Part shown: piece by piece, positions 53,576 to 62,437 of the stretch
How positions within the stretch are numbered: position 1 is the first letter of the stretch
How the letters are laid out: each line of letters starts with the position of its first letter
Origin: an uncultured Sphingomonas sp.
GTDB taxonomy: Bacteria; Pseudomonadota; Alphaproteobacteria; Sphingomonadales; Sphingomonadaceae
Reading direction: 5' to 3'
Length of the DNA stretch: 64,000 bases
Assembly: GCF_913062585.1 (NCBI RefSeq)
Contig: NZ_CAJXWX010000001.1
Span: 310,001 to 374,000, forward strand
Made by a program: the position numbers and the translations under genes
Notes under the pieces: generated by a model
What the model was told of the DNA's origin: nothing
The model's input: the letters and a program-made list of their open reading frames with translations, nothing else
Databases searched by the model: none

Positions 53576-54199
53576 GTGCTCGAACTCTATATCTCCTCGC
53601 TGATCACCTTCTTCGTAGTGATCGACCCGCCGGGCTGCGCGCCGATCTATGCGGGCCTCTCGGCGGGCGCGACGCCGCAGCATCGCCGGGCGATGGCGAT
53701 CCGCGCGGTCATGGTCGCCTCGGTCATCCTGTTCGTCTTCGCGCTGTTCGGCGAGGCGTTGCTGCACGGCCTGGGCATCGAGATGGCGGCGTTCCGCATC
53801 GCGGGCGGCATCATGCTGTTCCTGATCGCGCTGGAGATGGTGTTCGAGAAGCGCACCCAGCGGCGCGAGGACCGCGCGGCCAAGGTCGCCGACGATCCGC
53901 ACGAGGCGGAGGACGTCTCGATCTTCCCCATGGCGATGCCAATGATCGCGGGGCCCGGCTCGATCGCGACCGTCATGCTGTTGATGAGCCGCAATTCGGG
54001 GCTCCAGGCCTCGATCGTGGTGCTGGCGGCGATGGTGACGATCCTGGCGCTGACCCTGGCGGCGTTGCTGGCGGCGGGGCCGCTGATGCGGCTGCTGGGC
54101 GCGAAAATCGAGGCGGTGATCACCCGCGTGCTGGGCGTGCTGCTCGCCGCGCTGGCGGTGCAGTTCGTGATCGACGGCGTGACGGTCAGCCTGCGCTGA
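53576..54199 (+). CDS. MarC family integral membrane protein
   Basis: 207 residues with about six membrane helices. LITFFVVIDPPGCAPIYAGLS at the start and AMPMIAGPGSIATVMLLM in the middle are the two MarC motifs. GTG start 4 bases after folD, so likely cotranscribed. No transported substrate is known. Confidence 0.92.
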   Translation: MLELYISSLITFFVVIDPPGCAPIYAGLSAGATPQHRRAMAIRAVMVASVILFVFALFGEALLHGLGIEMAAFRIAGGIMLFLIALEMVFEKRTQRREDRAAKVADDPHEAEDVSIFPMAMPMIAGPGSIATVMLLMSRNSGLQASIVVLAAMVTILALTLAALLAAGPLMRLLGAKIEAVITRVLGVLLAALAVQFVIDGVTVSLR

Positions 54200-54280
54200 T
54201 CCCACGCCGCCGAAGCGATCCCGTCCATCCGGGAAAATCCCGGATGCCGTCGCGTTCCGACACGGCTAGGACAGCGGGCG

Positions 54281-55912
54281 ATGATCTCCGCGCTTCCCCC
54301 GGGCTTCGGCCGCGTTTCGGCCTGGCGGAGGGGCTTGCCGACCCGGCGGGACGGGGCGGCCTTGCTGCTCTATGCGGTCGGTTTTGCCGTCGCGCACCGC
54401 ATGGCCGCGATGTGGGGCGGCAGCGGCTTCTATTCGCTGTGGTTCCCCGCCGCCGGGTTGCGGCTTGCCTTGCTCTGGCGGTCGGGCGCGCGGCTGACGC
54501 CGATGATTGCCCTGGTCGAGGTGCTGGTCGACCTGATCCAGTTTCCCACGCTGCTCGATGCCGCGCCCTGGCCGGTCGTGCTGTGGGGGATCGTCCGTCC
54601 CGTCCTGGCGTACGGCGCGACGGTGGCGGCGATCCGCTGGCTGGCCGCCCGGCGCCGTGCCGGGCTGTTCGCCGCGCCGATGCCGTTCGGCCTGGCCTGT
54701 GTCCTCGCGCCGCTGGCGGCGGCCCTCGCCTCGGTCCCGCAGGCGCTGACCAGTCCGGAGCTGACCGGTGTCGCCAATCGCCACGACGTGATCCTGTCGC
54801 TGGCCGCCTTCACGGTCGGCGACCTGCTGGGCGCGCTGTTCGTCGCGCCGCCCTTATTGTGGATCGCCGACCTGATGACCGGGCGGGACCGCTGGCACCG
54901 TCCACGCCCCAGCCCGGCCGCACTGGTCGAGGCGGCGCTGGTCCTGGCGCTCGGGTTGGGTCTGACCCAATTATTGAGCGAGGCCGATCTGGGGATTCAG
55001 CCCGCGCCGGTGCTGGTCGCCGTCGCCTGGATCGGACTGCGCTTCGGCCGCACCATGGCTTGGGTCGCGCTGCTGATCGTCGTGCTGCTCGTCCTGCCCG
55101 ACACCGCCGGGGCGATGGACACGCCCGAGCGGCTGCAGCGGCATCTGGCGCTGGCGACCATCGTCGTCGCGGGGTATCTGGCGGGCAGCTTCGCCGATGC
55201 GCAAGCCGCCGCGCGCGCCTCGCTGGAGCGGCGCGACCGGCTGTTGTTCCAGGCCGAGCGGCTGAAGACGCTGCGCGCCATGTCGGTGGCGATCATCCAT
55301 GAGATCAGCCAGCCGCTCTCCACCCTGGCGATCGAGGCACGGCACCTGCGCGCGCTGACCGCGCCGCGCGGCGACGCCATTGCCGATGGCGCCGCGCTGA
55401 TCGACCGCAAGGCGGAGCATCTCGCCACCCTGATCCGCCGGTTGCGCCGCTTCGGCGGTCACGCGTTGGACGAGCCCCAGCCGCTGGCGCTCGCCACGCT
55501 GGTCGAGATGGTCGCGGGGCTGGCGCGGGGCGAGGCGCGCGAGGCGGGGGTGACGCTGACCGTTGCGCCGGTCGATCCCGGCTGGACCGTGATGGCGCAG
55601 GAGGTGGAGCTGGCACAGGCGGTGATGAACCTGGTCCGCAACGCGATCCAGGCGGTGCAGGCCGCCCCAGACTCGGGCCTCGGCCCAACCACCGTGTCGC
55701 TCTCCGTCACCGCATCCGGCGACCGCGCCGTGATCCGTGTCGTCAACCCCGCGCCCCGCGACCGAGCGGGGCCGAAGGATGGCGGCATGGGCATCGGCAC
55801 CCATGTCGCACGCGCCATCGTCGAGGCGCATGGCGGCGTCCTGACCCGCGAGCGGCGCGAGGATGCGCTGGTCCACGCCACCCTGTCGCTGCCCCTGATC
55901 GAGTCCCGCTGA
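54281..55912 (+). CDS. Membrane sensor histidine kinase with MASE1-like domain
   Basis: 543 residues. About eight membrane helices fill residues 25-300 (MASE1-like, with WFPAAGLRLALLW near the start). Then a short coiled linker (DAQAAARASLERRDRLLFQAERLKTLRAM), phosphorylated H340 in IIHEISQPLS, the N-box NLVRNAIQA and G-box GGMGIGTHVARAIVEAHGG. HEISQPL places it with FixL-like kinases, but no PAS or haem domain is present. The stop overlaps the regulator gene start by one base. Ligand unknown. Confidence 0.9.
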   Translation: MISALPPGFGRVSAWRRGLPTRRDGAALLLYAVGFAVAHRMAAMWGGSGFYSLWFPAAGLRLALLWRSGARLTPMIALVEVLVDLIQFPTLLDAAPWPVVLWGIVRPVLAYGATVAAIRWLAARRRAGLFAAPMPFGLACVLAPLAAALASVPQALTSPELTGVANRHDVILSLAAFTVGDLLGALFVAPPLLWIADLMTGRDRWHRPRPSPAALVEAALVLALGLGLTQLLSEADLGIQPAPVLVAVAWIGLRFGRTMAWVALLIVVLLVLPDTAGAMDTPERLQRHLALATIVVAGYLAGSFADAQAAARASLERRDRLLFQAERLKTLRAMSVAIIHEISQPLSTLAIEARHLRALTAPRGDAIADGAALIDRKAEHLATLIRRLRRFGGHALDEPQPLALATLVEMVAGLARGEAREAGVTLTVAPVDPGWTVMAQEVELAQAVMNLVRNAIQAVQAAPDSGLGPTTVSLSVTASGDRAVIRVVNPAPRDRAGPKDGGMGIGTHVARAIVEAHGGVLTRERREDALVHATLSLPLIESR

Positions 55913-56517
55913 TGCCCCACCGCCTGCCCGTTCCCGAACCCGCCGCACCCGGCACCGTCCATGTCCTGGACGACGATAGCGACCTGGCGGCGGCGGTGGC
56001 GCGGATGCTGGGGCGGCGGGGTTTCGTCGTCCGCGCCTTCGACGATCCGGCCGCGCTCCTCGCCGCCTATCCGGGCGAGGCGGCCCATGCGGTGGTCAGC
56101 GACGTGATGATGGGCGACTGGCACGGGTTCGGCTTTGCCGAACGGCTGCGCGCGCTCGACCGGCATGTCGCGATCCTGTTCATGACCGCCTGGCCCAGTG
56201 CGGCGGATGCCGTCGATGCGGTGCGACGGCATGGCGGCATCGACTATCTCGACAAGCCGATCGACGAGGATCGGCTCTGCGCCTCGCTGGGGGAGGGGAT
56301 CGCCTGGTCGACCGCCGCGCGCGCCGCCGCCATAAGGCTGGGCGATCTGTCGCCGCGCGAACGCCAGGTGTTCGACCTGATGGTCCAGGGTCATGGCAAC
56401 AAGGCGATGGCCGGGCTGCTCGGCCTGTCGCCCAAGACGATCGAGGACCACCGCGCCGCCGTATTCCACAAGACCCGGACGCAGAGCGTGGCCCAGCTGA
56501 TCGCCCTGTCGCGCTGA
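55912..56517 (+). CDS. FixJ-type response regulator
   Basis: 201 residues. Receiver with HVLDDDSDL, phosphoacceptor D64 in VVSDVMMGD, LFMTAW and K in YLDKPID; then a LuxR-type HTH (LSPRERQVFDLMVQGHGNKAMAGLLGLSPKTIEDHRA). Partner of the kinase just upstream. Its targets are not visible. Confidence 0.93.
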   Translation: MPHRLPVPEPAAPGTVHVLDDDSDLAAAVARMLGRRGFVVRAFDDPAALLAAYPGEAAHAVVSDVMMGDWHGFGFAERLRALDRHVAILFMTAWPSAADAVDAVRRHGGIDYLDKPIDEDRLCASLGEGIAWSTAARAAAIRLGDLSPRERQVFDLMVQGHGNKAMAGLLGLSPKTIEDHRAAVFHKTRTQSVAQLIALSR

Positions 56518-56578
56518 CGGCCGGGAGCCTGAATCGGGCCAGCGGCGTTGATGCCGTCCCATCTGTCGGAGATCGCCC

Positions 56579-57337
56579 GTGAAGCCCCTTGGCGCCCTGT
56601 CGCTTGGCATCCTGTTCCTGCCGCTGGCCGCCTGTGGGGGCGGGGGCACGTCGCGCAATGATTCGTCCGCGACGTCGGTGTCGACGAACGACTCCGGCAC
56701 GGCGATGGCCGAAACGAACACGGCCGCGTCCGCACCGTCCAAGCCGCGGGTTTCGGCCGCTCCCGAAGGAATATTGTCCTGCTCGACCGAGCGTGGCCAA
56801 GCGGCGGCGCAGAAGCTGGTAAAGACCTGCACCTCGGTCTCGCCCGCCACCCACCCGCCATGCAACGCGGCCAATAGCTGCGCGATCATCGAGGACGAGA
56901 TCGCCCGGAGCTGTGCGCTGATCGGCGACGCGGCGGCGAGCACGCCCGGCTGCGCGGTCGATCCCAAAAGCGATGCGGCGGCGGCGGCCGTGGTGCGACG
57001 TTATTATTCGGCGATCAACGCACACGACTATGCCACCGCCTGGACGCAATGGGGACCGGACGGCCGCCCGGGCCAGCGATTCGCCGATTTTCAGAAGGGC
57101 TTTGCCGACACCCGTGCGACCCGCGTGACGATCGGTCCGATGCCGCCCAGCGAAGGGGCGGCGGGCTCCATCTATGCGACGATCCCCGTAACCGTCGACG
57201 CACAGCTGAACGACGGGCGGCAGCAGCGCTTTGCCGGGCAATATGTGGTGCGGCGGGTCAACGACGTGCCGGGTGCGAGCGCGGACCAGCTGCGCTGGCA
57301 TATCGACTCGGCGACGCTGAAGCCGGTGGCGGGATAG
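56579..57337 (+). CDS. Lipoprotein, function unknown
   Basis: 252 residues from GTG 56579 with RBS GGAG in CGGAGATC upstream. Lipobox LPLAAC (residue 19) predicts a lipidated protein. A Ser/Ala/Thr-rich linker follows, then a Cys-rich part (four to six Cys, 65-125) and a domain with VVRRYYSAINAHDYATAWTQWG that looks NTF2/SnoaL-like. May be an envelope protein of the regulator pair's regulon, but only location suggests it. Confidence 0.78.
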   Translation: MKPLGALSLGILFLPLAACGGGGTSRNDSSATSVSTNDSGTAMAETNTAASAPSKPRVSAAPEGILSCSTERGQAAAQKLVKTCTSVSPATHPPCNAANSCAIIEDEIARSCALIGDAAASTPGCAVDPKSDAAAAAVVRRYYSAINAHDYATAWTQWGPDGRPGQRFADFQKGFADTRATRVTIGPMPPSEGAAGSIYATIPVTVDAQLNDGRQQRFAGQYVVRRVNDVPGASADQLRWHIDSATLKPVAG

Positions 57338-57349
57338 TCCCAAAGCGTG

Positions 57350-57487
57350 GTTCAGCCTGAGCACAGTCGAAATGGACGCCGTGCGATTGGGGTGCCGGAG
57401 TCCCTTGGCCTTCGACTTCGCTCAGGCCGAGCGGAGTAGGGGAGCATATCCCAACCTCCGCTCGCACTGAGCGAAGTCGAAGTGCAC
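57350..57487. repeat. Family A REP-like triplet
   Basis: Three units: 57350-57377 (diverged), 57407-57434 (GCCT/AGGC stem) and 57458-57487 (GCACT/AGTGC stem). The second and third face each other. Placed between the convergent lipoprotein and ftsK genes, 13 and 14 bases from their stops. Confidence 0.9.
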
Positions 57488-57501
57488 GCTCCGCCGTCCG
57501 C

Positions 57502-59817
57502 CTAGATCGGATGCCCTTCGGTATCGCGCAGCACCTCGCGCCGGCCGACATGGTCCGGTCGCCCGACGATGCCGTCGGTCTCCATCCGCTCGATCAGCCG
57601 CGCCGCCGAGTTGTAGCCGATGCGCAACTGACGCTGGAGCCAGGAGGTGGAGGCCTTCTGACTCTCGCACACCAGCTGGATCGCCGCGCGATATTGTTGG
57701 TCCTCGGCCGAATCCTCGCCCGTGGGCGCACCGTCGAGCGCGAAGCTTTCCGCCGGTTCCTCGGTGACGGAGGAGATATAATCGGGCTGTCCCTGCGACC
57801 GCCAGTGATCGGCCACCCGGTGCACCTCGTCGTCCGAGACGAAGGGGCCATGGACGCGCACGATGCCCTTGCCGCCGGGCATGTAAAGCATGTCGCCGCG
57901 CCCCAGCAACTGCTCGGCGCCCTGCTCGCCCAGGATGGTGCGGCTGTCGATCTTGGAGGTGACGTGGAAGCTGATGCGTGTCGGCAAATTCGCCTTGATG
58001 ACGCCGGTGATGACGTCGACCGACGGGCGCTGCGTCGCCATGATCAGGTGGATGCCCGCCGCACGCGCCTTTTGCGCCAGCCGCTGGATCAGGAATTCGA
58101 CTTCCTTGCCCGCCGTCATCATCAGGTCGGCCAGCTCGTCGACGATCACGACGATCTGGGGCAGCGGTTCGTATTCGAGCTTTTCCTCCTCATAGACCGG
58201 CTGGCCGGTCTCGGGATGATAACCCGTCTGGACCTTGCGGCCGAGCGGCTGGCCCTTGGCCTTGGCCGCGCGGACCTTGTCGTTGAAGCTGGCGAGACTG
58301 CGCACGCCGACCGAGGACATCTGGCGGTACCGGTCCTCCATCGTCTCGACCGCCCATTTCAGCGCGCGGACCGCCTTGGCCGGATCGGTGACCACCGGCG
58401 ACAACAGGTGCGGAATGTCGTCATACATCGACAGTTCGAGCATCTTGGGGTCGATCATGATCATCCGGCACTGCTCGGGCGTCAGGCGATAGAGCAGCGA
58501 CAGGATCATGCCGTTGAGGCCGACCGACTTACCCGAGCCGGTGGTCCCCGCGACCAGCAGGTGCGGCATGGGCGCCAGGTCGGCGACGACGGGATCGCCC
58601 GCGATATTCTTGCCCAGGATGATCGGCAGCTGCGCGGCCTGGTCGGCAAAGCTCTGCGACGCGGCGAGTTCGTACAGCGACACCATCTCGCGCTTGGCGT
58701 TGGGCAGTTCGATGCCGATGACGTTGCGCCCCGGAATCACCGCGACGCGCGCCGAGATCGCCGACATGTTGCGCGCGATATCGTCGGCCAGCGCGATGAC
58801 GCGGTTGGCCTTGATGCCGGGCGCAGGCTCCAGTTCGTACATGGTGACGACCGGGCCGGGGCGGACCTCGACGATCGCACCCTGGACGCGGAAATCGTCG
58901 AGTACATTCTCCAGCAGGCGCGCATTGCGCTCCAGCCCCGCCTTGTCGATCGTGCCCGCGGGCGTCGGCGGCGCAGGCGTCAGCAGGTCGAGGCTGGGCA
59001 GCTGGTACGGCGCGTCGCGGTCGGCCGCCGCCTTGGGCCGGGCGGGCGCGGGGGCGATCTGGCGGTCGGCGATGACGGGGGCGGGGCGTTCCTCGCGCAC
59101 CGGCACCGCCTTGCGCGCCAGGGTCAGCGGCTCCTCATCCTCCTCGTCTTCGACATACAGCGCCTCATCCTCGTCGTCCCAGGGCAGCGCCTCGCCATCC
59201 TCGGCATCGGCGCGGCGGCGGCGCAGGCGGGCCAGGCCGCGCTCGGCGATGTCGAGTTCCAGGCTGCGGCCCCAGATCAGCGCGCCGCCTACGCCCAGGC
59301 CCAGCCCGATCGCCGCCGAGCCCCAGGTGACGACCGCCGCCTGGCCGGTAAAGCCCAGTACCCAGCGGACGAAATTCACGACCGACAGGCCGATCACCCC
59401 GCCCCAACCGGCGGGCAGCGCCAGTACCGCCGAGTCGGATACGAAGGACAGCGCGCAGGCCATCATCGCGACGCCGATCACCGCCTGGCGCAGCATCCGC
59501 ACCCAGCGCCCGGCCGGGCGGTCGCGCCACAGCCGGGTGCCGATGATCGGCCCGATCGGCAGGATCAGCGCGACGGCGGGCCCGAACAGGGTCAGCGCGA
59601 TATCGGCGATCCAGGCGCCGGGATGGCCCATCCAGTTGGCCGGCGCCGTGCCCGAGGCGGTGTTGAGCGCCGGATCGCTCGCCCGGTAGCTGGCGAGCGC
59701 CAATACCAGCATCAGCGTTGCGGCGAACAGGACGAGCGCGGCGACCAGCGCCCCGCTGCGCACCGCGCCCGCCTTCACCGTCTCGCGCCATAAAACCGGC
59801 TGCGCGCGGCTGGCCAT
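57502..59817 (-). CDS. ftsK: DNA translocase FtsK
   Basis: 771 residues. Four membrane helices in 1-180, a short acidic linker (DDEDEALYVEDEEDEE, 214-229), then the motor: Walker A GTTGSGKS at 424-431, Walker B IVVIVDELADLMM at 555-567 and MATQRPSVDVITGVIKANLPTR. C-terminal gamma domain (STSWLQRQLRIGYNSAARLIERMETDGIVG) that reads KOPS. Moves chromosomes to daughter cells and activates XerCD at dif. Linker is shorter than in E. coli, as usual in alphaproteobacteria. Confidence 0.96.
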   Translation of the reverse strand: MASRAQPVLWRETVKAGAVRSGALVAALVLFAATLMLVLALASYRASDPALNTASGTAPANWMGHPGAWIADIALTLFGPAVALILPIGPIIGTRLWRDRPAGRWVRMLRQAVIGVAMMACALSFVSDSAVLALPAGWGGVIGLSVVNFVRWVLGFTGQAAVVTWGSAAIGLGLGVGGALIWGRSLELDIAERGLARLRRRRADAEDGEALPWDDEDEALYVEDEEDEEPLTLARKAVPVREERPAPVIADRQIAPAPARPKAAADRDAPYQLPSLDLLTPAPPTPAGTIDKAGLERNARLLENVLDDFRVQGAIVEVRPGPVVTMYELEPAPGIKANRVIALADDIARNMSAISARVAVIPGRNVIGIELPNAKREMVSLYELAASQSFADQAAQLPIILGKNIAGDPVVADLAPMPHLLVAGTTGSGKSVGLNGMILSLLYRLTPEQCRMIMIDPKMLELSMYDDIPHLLSPVVTDPAKAVRALKWAVETMEDRYRQMSSVGVRSLASFNDKVRAAKAKGQPLGRKVQTGYHPETGQPVYEEEKLEYEPLPQIVVIVDELADLMMTAGKEVEFLIQRLAQKARAAGIHLIMATQRPSVDVITGVIKANLPTRISFHVTSKIDSRTILGEQGAEQLLGRGDMLYMPGGKGIVRVHGPFVSDDEVHRVADHWRSQGQPDYISSVTEEPAESFALDGAPTGEDSAEDQQYRAAIQLVCESQKASTSWLQRQLRIGYNSAARLIERMETDGIVGRPDHVGRREVLRDTEGHPI

Positions 59818-59955
59818 GGGTCTTGTCCTTCAGGAATATCGTAGAAAACCGGGAAAATTCCCAGGAAATATCATCCCCTCTGGCGGTTCCTACGTCAAGG
59901 CGCGGGGGCCATCCCCGCATTGTTCGGCGGCCCGGGAAGGTCTAGGAGCATGGGC

Positions 59956-61170
59956 ATGAATAGCGACGTCATCATCCTCGGCGGCGGCCTGGTCGGCGCG
60001 ACTCTGGGTGTCGGTCTGGCCGCGCATGGCCTGTCTTCGATCATCGTCGATCCCGCCGATCCGGCGGTGGTCCTGGCCCCCGGCTTCGACGGGCGCGCCT
60101 CGGCGGTCGCCTCGGCCAGCTGGCGGATGCTCGACGCGATCGGCATCGGCGCGAAGCTGGCGGGCAAGGGCTGCGAGATTCGGCATATCCGGGTCAGCGA
60201 CGGGCTGGAGCCGGGCAAGCTCGACTTCATCCCCGACGCCGATGACGGCGCGCTGGGCACGATGTTCGAGAACAAGCTGCTCCGCCGTGCGATCCACGAA
60301 GCGGCGAACGAGGCCGCACTGATCGACCTCAGGATGCAGACGCGCGCGATTTCGGTCGAGCGGGGTCCTGCGGGCGTCACCGCGACCTTGAGCGACGGCT
60401 CCACCGTCCGCGCGCCGCTGCTGGTCGCAGCGGAAGGCCGCCAGTCGCCGACGCGCGACGCCGCCGGGATCAAGGTCGCGCGCTGGTCCTACGACCATAA
60501 GGCGATCATCAGCGCCTTCCACCACGAAGTCCCGCACGAGAATATCGCGTTCGAGATCTTCTATCCCAGCGGCCCCTTCGCCCTCCTCCCGCTGCCCGAT
60601 GACGAGATCGGGCACCGCTCGGCGATCGTCTGGTCGGTCTCGGGGCGGGACGGCGATGCCATGCTGAAACTGTCTGACCGCGCCTTCCTGGCCGAGGCTG
60701 AGAAGAGCATGGGCGGATTCCTGGGCACGCTGTCCCATGTAAGCCCGCGCTCCGCCTATCCGCTGGGCTTCCACCGCGCCGCGACGATGACGGCTGAGCG
60801 GCTGGTGCTGGTCGGCGATTCGGCGCATGGTATCCACCCGATCGCGGGCCAGGGTGTGAACCTGGGCTACCGAGACGTTGCCGCACTGGTCGAGGTGCTT
60901 GTCGAGGGCAAGCGGACCGGCATGGACCTGGGCGATGCCGCCTTGCTCCAGCGTTATCAGCAGTGGCGCGGGCTCGACACGCTGATGGTGTCGGTGGCGA
61001 CCGACGGCTTCAACCGCATCTTCAGCGTGCCCGGCAAGACCGCCAGCGCCATCCGGCGGCTGGGCATCAGCGCGATCGACCATATCCCGCCGCTGAAGAA
61101 CCGCTTCATGGCCGAGGCGCGCGGCGAGACCGGGCAGCTGCCCCGCCTGTTGCAAGGCGTGATGGTGTAA
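59956..61170 (+). CDS. UbiH/UbiF/VisC-family FAD hydroxylase
   Basis: Flavin monooxygenase of ubiquinone ring hydroxylation. 404 residues from ATG 59956, which sits 7 bases after AGGAG (ATG 59950 is too close). FAD loop IILGGGLVGATLGVGLAAHG, DGRASAVASASWRML, and GDSAHGIHPIAGQGVNLGYRD near residue 290. Which ring carbon it hydroxylates cannot be read from sequence, as alphaproteobacterial enzymes vary in specificity. Divergent from ftsK. Confidence 0.92.
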   Translation: MNSDVIILGGGLVGATLGVGLAAHGLSSIIVDPADPAVVLAPGFDGRASAVASASWRMLDAIGIGAKLAGKGCEIRHIRVSDGLEPGKLDFIPDADDGALGTMFENKLLRRAIHEAANEAALIDLRMQTRAISVERGPAGVTATLSDGSTVRAPLLVAAEGRQSPTRDAAGIKVARWSYDHKAIISAFHHEVPHENIAFEIFYPSGPFALLPLPDDEIGHRSAIVWSVSGRDGDAMLKLSDRAFLAEAEKSMGGFLGTLSHVSPRSAYPLGFHRAATMTAERLVLVGDSAHGIHPIAGQGVNLGYRDVAALVEVLVEGKRTGMDLGDAALLQRYQQWRGLDTLMVSVATDGFNRIFSVPGKTASAIRRLGISAIDHIPPLKNRFMAEARGETGQLPRLLQGVMV

Positions 61171-61188
61171 CCGATCAGGAGCGATTCG

Positions 61189-61602
61189 ATGCGGCACGAG
61201 ATCATTCCCTGCCTCCGGTACGAGGATGCCCCGCGCGTCATCGAATTTCTCTGCACCGCCTTCGGTTTCGCGCGGCAGGCGGTCTTTGCCGATCCCGACG
61301 ATCCGGCCATCATCCATCATGCCCAACTGGTGTGGCGGGACCGCATGGTGATGGTGTCGAGCGCGTTGTTCACGCCCCATGCCGCCGTCGCGGGATCGAA
61401 GACCCCGAGCCAGGCGGGCGGCGTGACGATGGACCTGTATCTGGTCGTCGCCGATGTCGACGCCCATGCCGACCAAGCACGCGCCGCCGGTGCGACGATC
61501 ATCGCCGAGCCCGAGGACAAGCCTTACGGCGGGCGCGGCTATGCCGTGCGGGATCCGGAAGGCCATGTCTGGAGTTTCGGCAGCTATGATCCCTGGGCCT
61601 GA
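61189..61602 (+). CDS. VOC/glyoxalase-like protein
   Basis: 137 residues, two-module VOC fold like bleomycin-resistance and PhnB-type proteins. EIIPCLRYEDAPRVIEFLCTAFGF, DLYLVVADVDAHADQARAAGA and GGRGYAVRDPEGHVWSFGSYDP are the motif. Good RBS (AGGAG). Metal residues and substrate uncertain. Overlaps the MAPEG gene by 17 bases. Confidence 0.88.
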   Translation: MRHEIIPCLRYEDAPRVIEFLCTAFGFARQAVFADPDDPAIIHHAQLVWRDRMVMVSSALFTPHAAVAGSKTPSQAGGVTMDLYLVVADVDAHADQARAAGATIIAEPEDKPYGGRGYAVRDPEGHVWSFGSYDPWA

Positions 61603-62149
61603 CCATCCCACCCGACCCGTCCGCCACCCGATCCGCGACCGCCGCCAGACCGGCGTAGCCCGTGGCATGGCCGCCGCGCTGGCGGTCGTGCTGTTGACCC
61701 TGCTGGTCAGCTGGAGCCTGGGCCATCCCCTGTCCGCGACCGACCGGGTGCTGCGCGCCGTGGCGGCGGCGACGGTCGCCGCTTTGTGGCTGGCGGCGGC
61801 GATCGGCCATGTCGCAGCCCTGCGCTTCGACTCGCCCGCCGATATCGACGGGGCGGCGAGCGGCAGTCCCGATTCGCCGCGAGTCGCGGTTGGCAATGCG
61901 GTGCTGCGCAATACGCTGGAACAGGTGGTGCTGGCGATCCCGGCCTATCTGGCGCTCGCCTGGGTGGTCGAGGGGTCGGGGGTGATAATCCCAGCGCTGG
62001 CGGCGTTGTTTTCGGTGGGGCGGACGCTGTTCTGGACAAGTTACGCGCGCGGTGCGGCGGCACGGGCGTTCGGGTTTGCGCTGACCTTTTATTCGAGCGT
62101 GGCGGCGCTGGTCATCGTGCTGGTGGCGTTGGTCGGCAGACTCATCTGA
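61586..62149 (+). CDS. MAPEG family membrane protein
   Basis: 187 residues from ATG 61586, which overlaps the VOC gene by 17 bases. About four helices: MAAALAVVLLTLLVSW, AVAAATVAALWLAAAIGHVA, VLAIPAYLALAWVVEGSG, ALTFYSSVAALVIVLVALV. VGNAVLRNTLEQVVLAIPAYL carries the family's Asn/Glu motif. Members include glutathione transferases and leukotriene-type enzymes; the activity here is unknown. Confidence 0.82.
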   Translation: MIPGPDHPTRPVRHPIRDRRQTGVARGMAAALAVVLLTLLVSWSLGHPLSATDRVLRAVAAATVAALWLAAAIGHVAALRFDSPADIDGAASGSPDSPRVAVGNAVLRNTLEQVVLAIPAYLALAWVVEGSGVIIPALAALFSVGRTLFWTSYARGAAARAFGFALTFYSSVAALVIVLVALVGRLI

Positions 62150-62160
62150 CTAACCCACCC

Positions 62161-62248
62161 TCCATTCCGCCTGAGCGAAGTCGAAGGCCACGGGAAACCT
62201 TCGCGGTGAGCGCGGAACGTGCACTTCGACTTCGCTCAGTGCGAACGG
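62161..62248. repeat. Family A REP-like pair, mixed subtypes
   Basis: Left unit 62161-62192 has the GGCC-type stem (reads CGCCTGAGCGAAGTCGAAGG), right unit 62219-62248 the GTGCACTTC/AGTGCGAACGG type. Located in the gap of convergent MAPEG and Trm112-like genes. Confidence 0.9.
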
Positions 62249-62269
62249 AGGTTGGGGGCAGAGTGGGAA

Positions 62270-62437
62270 TCAGATTTCCCGCGCTTCCTCGACCAGCATC
62301 ACCGGCACGCCGTCCCGGATCGGATAGGCCAGCCCCGCCGCCTCCGACACCAGTTCCTGGGCAGCCTCGTCGTAGCGCAACGGCGTCCGCGTGACCGGGC
62401 ACACCAGCCGTTCCAACAACCACGGGTCCAGGCTCAT
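62270..62437 (-). CDS. Trm112 family small protein (UPF0434)
   Basis: A 55-residue protein, too short for most gene finders. It reads [18 protein letters not shown], then [20 protein letters not shown] and [16 protein letters not shown], the full Trm112 pattern with a single CP motif. The stop of the Lon-N gene overlaps its start by 4 bases (62434-62437). Trm112-like proteins activate methyltransferases in eukaryotes; the bacterial role is unclear. Confidence 0.92.
   Translation of the reverse strand: MSLDPWLLERLVCPVTRTPLRYDEAAQELVSEAAGLAYPIRDGVPVMLVEEAREI

Noticed and set aside
57511..59793. A 760-codon open frame opposite ftsK, and a similar one opposite the SUV3-like helicase (23023-25773)
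   Set aside because: Same antisense effect; the real genes have clear Walker motifs and family length.
6778..62248. The repeated hairpins as a CRISPR array
   Set aside because: Units are in opposite orientations, in pairs, scattered over 55 kb, with no regular spacers and no cas genes.
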